A DNA stretch of 9,764 nucleotides from GAS188 sp044445965. Its GTDB lineage: Bacteria > Pseudomonadota > Alphaproteobacteria > Rhizobiales > Beijerinckiaceae. Positions 5,280-9,764 of this stretch are shown here, piece after piece. Under the pieces are notes generated by a model. That model saw nothing but the letters and a program-made list of their open reading frames with translations, had not been told where the DNA came from and did not search any database. The stretch covers positions 1 to 9,764 of the forward strand of contig JBIOEJ010000178.1 of assembly GCA_044445965.1 (NCBI GenBank), written 5' to 3'. Each line of letters starts with the position of its first letter. The stretch's first letter is position 1. Both the position numbers and the translations under genes were made by a program.

Positions 5280-6788
5280 ATGAAGCGACGAACCTTCGGC
5301 AAGGTCATGGCGGGGGCGGCATTGGCGACGAGCGGCCTTTTCGCGAGGTCCGCGCGAGCGGAAGGCGCGATCCTCAAGGTATGCGTCGCCTCCAACATCA
5401 ACACGCTCGATCCGGCGAAGACCAAGATCGGTGAGGAGTACATCGTCAACTTCCTCGTCTTCAGCGGCCTGACCGAGATCGAGACGAACGGCCAGTTGAA
5501 GCCCGATCTCGCCGAGAGCTGGATCCGCAGCGACGACCTCAAGACCTGGACCTTCAATCTCCGCAAGGGCGTCAAATGGCATCACGGGCGTGAGCTCGAC
5601 GCGCAGGACGTGCTGAAGACGATCGAGCGCATCCTCGATCCGGCGACCGGTTCGGTCACCCGCGTCAACTTCCAGATCATCGACGGCATGGAGTCTCCTG
5701 ACGACCATACGGTGCGCTTCCGCCTGAAAGCGGCCTATGCGGGCTTCGCCGATCTGTTCAGCGACCGCCAGGCGAGGATCGTGCCGCGCGACAAGCTCGA
5801 CACGCTCGCCTCCGAGCCGATCGGAACGGGACCCTTTCGCTTCAAGTCGTTTAAGCCCGGCGACCGCATCGAGCTCGTCCGCAACCCGGATTATTTCGTC
5901 CCGGGCGTTCCGAAGCTCGACGGAGTGACGCTGCGCATCATCCCCGAGAGCGCAGGCGAGGTGGCGGCGCTCGAGAGCGGGGACGTCGACCTCGTCTGGA
6001 ACGTGCCGCTCGAATCGATCCCACAGTTCAAGACCAACCCCAACGTGTCGCTCGATTCGGTCCCCACCTCGACCTGGGACGGAATCATCATGAATTGCGC
6101 CATGGCGCCTTTCACGGACACGCGGATCAGACACGCCGTGTCGCTCGCGATCGACAAGCCGGCGCTCGTGGAATTCGCCCTGAACGGCTACGGCACGCCC
6201 GCCCACACTATGATCCCGCCTGGCCATCCCTTCTACAACGGCGACATCAAGATCGGGCCTCCCGATCTCGATCAGGCGCGCAAGCTGCTCGCCGAGGCCG
6301 GGCAGCCGAACGGCTTCGATATCACCATCCATGTGCCGGCCGGACGGCCTACTCGCGAGAAGGCCGGGACAGCGGTGCGCGAGATGCTCAAGCCGCTTGG
6401 GATCAAGGTCGACGTGCAGCGCATTCCCTGGGACAAGTTCATCAACGATATCGAAGGCAAGGCGGCCTTCTCCGTCGACGGTTTCTACAGCAGGCCAACG
6501 ATCGACAGCTCGATCTATCCTTTCTTCCACAGCACCGGCTCCTGGAATTCGACGCTCTGGCACTACAAGAACGCCGATATGGACAAGGTCCTCGACGCCG
6601 CCCGCGCCGCTGGAACGACGGAGGAGCAGGCCCGCCTCTACAAGCAATTCCAGGTCATCGCGCTCCAGGATCCACCGGGCGTGATTCCCTACGTCATCAA
6701 CCACGTCAATGCCTTCAGGAAGGTGGTCAAAGGCTTCCATTCGAGCCCGATGATGTGGCTTGACCTACGCCAGGTCTCGCTCGGATAG
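5280..6788 (+). CDS. ABC transporter substrate-binding protein, family 5 (peptide/opine/nickel type)
   Basis: A 502-residue periplasmic solute-binding protein of the family that includes DppA, OppA, NikA and agrocinopine-binding AccA. The N-terminus KRRTFGK, the hydrophobic stretch to about residue 20 and the end SARA before EGA form a twin-arginine-type signal, with cleavage likely after residue 28. The family core is clear: TLDPAK near 42-47; LAESW and DDLKTWTFNLRKGVKWHHG (85-103); GTGPFRFKSFKPGD (182-195); RNPDYF. Its length is usual. It follows ureohydrolase 3 and precedes two permeases and an ATPase, so the import complex is complete apart from the end of the ATPase. The ligand cannot be read from the sequence. 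Context favours a guanidino-containing solute or peptide. A nickel complex feeding the metalloenzymes is the main alternative. Confidence 0.95.
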   Translation: MKRRTFGKVMAGAALATSGLFARSARAEGAILKVCVASNINTLDPAKTKIGEEYIVNFLVFSGLTEIETNGQLKPDLAESWIRSDDLKTWTFNLRKGVKWHHGRELDAQDVLKTIERILDPATGSVTRVNFQIIDGMESPDDHTVRFRLKAAYAGFADLFSDRQARIVPRDKLDTLASEPIGTGPFRFKSFKPGDRIELVRNPDYFVPGVPKLDGVTLRIIPESAGEVAALESGDVDLVWNVPLESIPQFKTNPNVSLDSVPTSTWDGIIMNCAMAPFTDTRIRHAVSLAIDKPALVEFALNGYGTPAHTMIPPGHPFYNGDIKIGPPDLDQARKLLAEAGQPNGFDITIHVPAGRPTREKAGTAVREMLKPLGIKVDVQRIPWDKFINDIEGKAAFSVDGFYSRPTIDSSIYPFFHSTGSWNSTLWHYKNADMDKVLDAARAAGTTEEQARLYKQFQVIALQDPPGVIPYVINHVNAFRKVVKGFHSSPMMWLDLRQVSLG

Positions 6789-6823
6789 GGGCGCAGGGAC
6801 AGCGAAGGGCCGGAGCCAGCGCG

Positions 6824-7768
6824 ATGCTGGTCTATGTCGCGCGGCGCATCCTGTGGATCGCGACCACGCTCGTCGTGCTGTCGGTGCTCATCTTCGCCAT
6901 CACGCAGATCCTGCCGGGCAGCGTGGCGAGGGTGATCGCCGGTCAGTTCGCCGGTCAGGAAGCGGTCGACGCGATCGCGGCGAAGCTCGGCCTGAACGAC
7001 CCCTTCTACGTGCAGTACTGGCGCTGGGCGAGTTCCGTGCTGCACGGCGATCTCGGCCGCTCCCTCATCATGGAGCGGCCGATCGCCCCGGTGCTGTGGG
7101 ACGCGCTCGCGAACTCGGCGGTGCTCGCCGGCCTTGCCTTCGTCTTCGTGACGGTCATCGGGATCAGCCTCGGCGTCGTCGCTGCCATCAGGCACAACGG
7201 TTTCATTGATCACGCCGTGTCGCTGTTCACCTTCCTCGGCATCTCGGTGCCGGAGTTCTTCTGGGGCATCGTCCTCATCCTGGTCTTCGCGCGCTACCTG
7301 CAATGGTTGCCGTCCGGCGGAGCCGCCGAGCCGGGTTCCGGCTTCGGGGCCGTGGCCGCGCATGCGGCGCTCCCCTCCACGACACTGGCCTTCGCCTTGA
7401 TCGCGCATGTGTCGCGCATGACGCGCTCGAGCATGCTCGGCGTGCTTCGCAGCCAATATGTGCGCAATGCGCGCGCCAAGGGCCTGCCGGAGCATGTGGT
7501 GATCATCCGCCATGCCTTGCGCAACGCGCTTCTGCCGACCATCACGGTGCTTGCCATCGATGTCGGGTGGCTGATCGGCGGCGTCGTCGTCACCGAGGAG
7601 GTGTTTGCCTATCCGGGGCTCGGCCGGGCGCTGATCTTCTCGATCGAGCGACACGACCTGCCGATGATCCAGGCGAGCATCTTGGTGATCGCGGGGATCT
7701 ATTGCGGCTCGAACCTCGTCGCGGATCTGCTCTACGCTTTCTTCAACCCGAGGATCCGCTATGGATAG
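6824..7768 (+). CDS. ABC transporter permease, DppB type
   Basis: A 314-residue inner-membrane permease of the DppB/OppB/NikB family. The first membrane helix spans about residues 9-30 (RRILWIATTLVVLSVLIFAI). Then come the typical periplasmic segment with LGLNDPFYVQYWRW and GDLGRS, helices near 98-121, 132-160, 184-200, 238-256 and 284-306, and the cytoplasmic coupling (EAA) loop YVRNARAKGLPEHVVIIRHA (212-231), which docks on the ATPase. The C-terminus DLLYAFFNPRIRYG is typical of the family. GGAG lies 8 bases before the start. The gene follows the binding protein by 35 bp and overlaps the next permease by 8 bp, so co-translation is likely. It forms the heterodimeric channel with the DppC-type partner. 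Confidence 0.95.
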   Translation: MLVYVARRILWIATTLVVLSVLIFAITQILPGSVARVIAGQFAGQEAVDAIAAKLGLNDPFYVQYWRWASSVLHGDLGRSLIMERPIAPVLWDALANSAVLAGLAFVFVTVIGISLGVVAAIRHNGFIDHAVSLFTFLGISVPEFFWGIVLILVFARYLQWLPSGGAAEPGSGFGAVAAHAALPSTTLAFALIAHVSRMTRSSMLGVLRSQYVRNARAKGLPEHVVIIRHALRNALLPTITVLAIDVGWLIGGVVVTEEVFAYPGLGRALIFSIERHDLPMIQASILVIAGIYCGSNLVADLLYAFFNPRIRYG

Positions 7769-8621
7769 CGCGGCGGCGGCAGGGCCGCGCCTCGCGCGGC
7801 GTCGCCAGCCTCCGGCGACCCTCCTCTGCGGGCTCGCGATCACCGCCACGGTCCTCGTCCTCGCGGCGCTCGCTCCGGTGGTCGTGCCGTACCCTTACGA
7901 CGAGATGAGCATCCTCGCGCGGCTGAAGCCCCCGAGCCTCGCGCATTGGCTCGGCACTGACGATTTCGGCCGCGACGTGCTCAGCCGGACGCTGATCGGA
8001 GCGAGGCTCTCCCTGGCGATGGGTATCGGCGCGACCGCGATCAGCCTCGGCCTCGGCGTCCCGATCGGCCTCCTTTCGGGATATGCGCGCGGCTGGCTGG
8101 ACGAGGCAATCATGCGCGCCATGGACGTGCTGATGTCCTTTCCGCCGATCCTGCTCGGCCTCCTCATCCTCGCCGTCACGCCGCCGAGCCTCTGGAAGGC
8201 CATGGCGGCGGTCGGCATCGTCTACGTGCCGGCGATCGTCCGCCTGACGCGCAGCGTGACCATGGAGATCGCGCAGGAGGAGTTCGTCGACGCTGCCCGC
8301 GCGCGCGGCGACGGCACGGCCTACATCCTTTTCCGTGAGATCCTGCCCAATGCCTGGCCGCCGCTCGCGGTCGAGGCTGGCCTGCGCATCACCTTCGCGA
8401 TCCTGCTCGGCGCGGCGCTGAGCTTCCTCGGAGTGGGCGCGCAGCCGCCGAGCTCCGATTGGGGGCTGATGATCAGCGACGCCAGGCCCTATCTCGAGAC
8501 GGCGCCCTGGGTCGCGCTGACGCCGGGGATCGCCATGAGCGTCACGGTGATCGGCATCAACCTCCTGGGCGACGGGCTGCGCCTCGTCCTCGACCCGCGG
8601 CTTCGCGCAGCTTCGTCTTGA
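7761..8621 (+). CDS. ABC transporter permease, DppC type
   Basis: A 286-residue inner-membrane permease of the DppC/OppC/NikC family. After a basic N-terminal tail (RLARRR) comes the first helix (about 20-43). The family signature HWLGTDDFGRDVLSR (62-76) follows, then four to five more helices, and the coupling (EAA) loop EEFVDAARARGDGTAYILFR (173-192). SFLGVGAQPPSSDWG (221-235) and the C-terminal LGDGLRLVLDPRLR are diagnostic of DppC-like proteins. The gene begins inside the end of the previous permease (ATGGATAG at the junction) with GAGGA upstream, and its stop overlaps the ATPase start by one base (TGATG). Both overlaps indicate translational coupling. It pairs with the DppB-type permease. 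Confidence 0.95.
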   Translation: MDSAAAAGPRLARRRQPPATLLCGLAITATVLVLAALAPVVVPYPYDEMSILARLKPPSLAHWLGTDDFGRDVLSRTLIGARLSLAMGIGATAISLGLGVPIGLLSGYARGWLDEAIMRAMDVLMSFPPILLGLLILAVTPPSLWKAMAAVGIVYVPAIVRLTRSVTMEIAQEEFVDAARARGDGTAYILFREILPNAWPPLAVEAGLRITFAILLGAALSFLGVGAQPPSSDWGLMISDARPYLETAPWVALTPGIAMSVTVIGINLLGDGLRLVLDPRLRAASS

Positions 8622-9764
8622 TGAGCGCTGCCCCTCTGCTCGATGTCGAAGCGCTCAGCGTGCGCTATGCGACGGCCGATGGTGAAGTCGCCGCCCTGAG
8701 CGACGTCTCCTTTCGCGTGGAGAGAGGAGAGGCGCTCGCGATCGTCGGGGAATCGGGCTCCGGAAAGAGCACCGTCGCCCTTGCCATCCTGGGCCTCCTC
8801 GGCCCGGAAGCGACGATCGGCTCGGGGCGCATCCTGTTCTCAGGCCGAGACCTCGCCCGCCTGCCGGCCTCGGAATTGCGGCGCCTGCGGGGCGACCGCC
8901 TGAGCATCGTGTTCCAGGACCCGTTCGCCTCGCTCAATCCAAGCCTGAGGATCGGGCTGCAGCTCGCCGAGCCGCTCATCCACCATCGTGCCATGCCGCG
9001 CAGGCAAGCGCTCGCGAAGGCAAGAGCCGCGCTCGTCGAGGTCGGGCTGCCGCGCCCTGAGGAGTTGCTCCATGCCTATCCGCATCAGCTCAGCGGCGGC
9101 ATGCAGCAGCGCCTGCTGATCGCCGCGGCGCTCATCTGCGAGCCCGAGCTCGTCATCCTCGACGAGCCGACCACGGCGCTCGACGTGACGATCGAAGCCC
9201 AGATCCTCGATCTTCTCGACATGCTGCGGCGCCGCCGCAAGCTCGCCATGCTGTTCATCTCGCACAATCTCGGCGTGGTGAACCGGATCTGCGACCGCAT
9301 TTGCGTCCTCTACGCCGGCAGCGTGCTGGAGCAGGGCCCGAAGGACCTTATGCTCGGCCGGCCTCTCCATCCCTACACGCAGGGCCTTCTCGGCTCCGTG
9401 CCGCGGCTCTCCGGCGGGCGGCAGGCCCGCCTCACGCCGATCGCCGGACGTTTTCCGGATCTCACCCGGCTGCCCTCTGGCTGCCTGTTCCATCCGCGCT
9501 GCCCGCATGTCCTGCAGGAATGCCGCGACGACGCGCAGCTCCTGCGCCCCCTCGCCGGCGGCGAGGTACGCTGCTGGCGGGCCGGGTCGCTGCCGCGGGA
9601 GGAGCAAACCGCGGCGCAGGCGCGGGCCGCGCGCCCGGAGCCGGGGCCCGACGGGGAGTTGGCGCCCGCGCGGCAGGCGCTGCTCTCGGCCGAGCATCTC
9701 CGCAAGACCTACCCGCTCGGGCGAAGAATCAGGCTCGGCGGCCCGCATTGGCTCAACCTCGAGC
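8621..9764 (+). CDS. ABC transporter ATPase, DppD-type domain fused to a second ATPase (partial)
   Basis: The gene starts at the ATG overlapping the previous stop and is still open at the window end, with 381 residues visible. The first nucleotide-binding domain is complete: Walker A GESGSGKST (43-51), Q-loop Gln99 in VFQDPFASLNP, signature LSGGMQQR (157-164), Walker B LVILDEP (177-183) with Glu182, and switch His215 in ISHN. The oligopeptide-type C-terminal extension follows (HPYTQGLLGSVPRL, GCLFHPRCP) with cysteines at 288, 294, 301 and 318, the pattern that in DppD-type proteins holds an iron-sulfur cluster. Instead of stopping there, the frame crosses a Pro/Ala/Glu-rich linker (about 322-352) into LLSAEHLRKTYPLG, the typical opening of a DppF-type ATPase. 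It is therefore most likely a DppD-DppF fusion of about 600-700 residues, like GsiA or YejF. It powers the import of the solute held by the binding protein. Confidence 0.92.
   Translation, partial: MSAAPLLDVEALSVRYATADGEVAALSDVSFRVERGEALAIVGESGSGKSTVALAILGLLGPEATIGSGRILFSGRDLARLPASELRRLRGDRLSIVFQDPFASLNPSLRIGLQLAEPLIHHRAMPRRQALAKARAALVEVGLPRPEELLHAYPHQLSGGMQQRLLIAAALICEPELVILDEPTTALDVTIEAQILDLLDMLRRRRKLAMLFISHNLGVVNRICDRICVLYAGSVLEQGPKDLMLGRPLHPYTQGLLGSVPRLSGGRQARLTPIAGRFPDLTRLPSGCLFHPRCPHVLQECRDDAQLLRPLAGGEVRCWRAGSLPREEQTAAQARAARPEPGPDGELAPARQALLSAEHLRKTYPLGRRIRLGGPHWLNLE

Noticed and set aside
5265..6740. Long open frame of 491 residues on the minus strand opposite the binding protein
   Set aside because: It is the antisense shadow of a well-supported family 5 binding-protein gene, with no recognisable domain.
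6689..7849. 386-residue minus-strand open frame rich in Arg, Asp, Glu and His
   Set aside because: It is antisense to the two permease genes, and its composition is typical of a shadow frame in GC-rich DNA.

Overview
The window is GC-rich bacterial DNA. From about 906 to the right end it reads like an accessory catabolic locus of an alphaproteobacterium, probably Hyphomicrobiales (Bosea, Chelatococcus or Mesorhizobium-like). This guess rests on codon style, a twin-arginine signal on a family 5 solute-binding protein, and the protein sequences; no marker gene is present, so it is an inference.

Layout. Bases 1 to about 870 hold no intact gene that I can defend. They carry frameshifted, very GC-rich coding-like debris, including a short gene tail present twice 322 bp apart (88-156 and 410-478). 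From 3858 down to 906, on the minus strand, lies a compact operon: a LysR-type regulator, then two adjacent arginase/agmatinase-family hydrolases (ureohydrolases). A 305-bp divergent intergenic region (3859-4163) contains a striking 12+12 bp interrupted palindrome. On the plus strand from 4164 runs a second operon: a third ureohydrolase, a family 5 (peptide/opine/nickel type) periplasmic binding protein, two DppB/DppC-type permeases, and the start of a two-domain ATPase that leaves the window.

How it could work. Ureohydrolases release urea from guanidino compounds, and the ABC system imports a solute, so the simplest model is uptake and hydrolysis of a guanidino-bearing solute, with the LysR protein sensing it and acting at the palindrome between the two operons. 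A second model is that the transporter supplies nickel, because NikA belongs to the same binding-protein family and some ureohydrolases (guanidine hydrolase, metformin hydrolase) need nickel. All three ureohydrolases keep the six metal ligands, but all three lack the loop histidine seen in arginase and in E. coli agmatinase. They are also clearly different from each other, so the substrate is unlikely to be plain arginine or agmatine for all three. The tandem pair could be a heteromer, as in metformin hydrolase. These substrate ideas are hypotheses.
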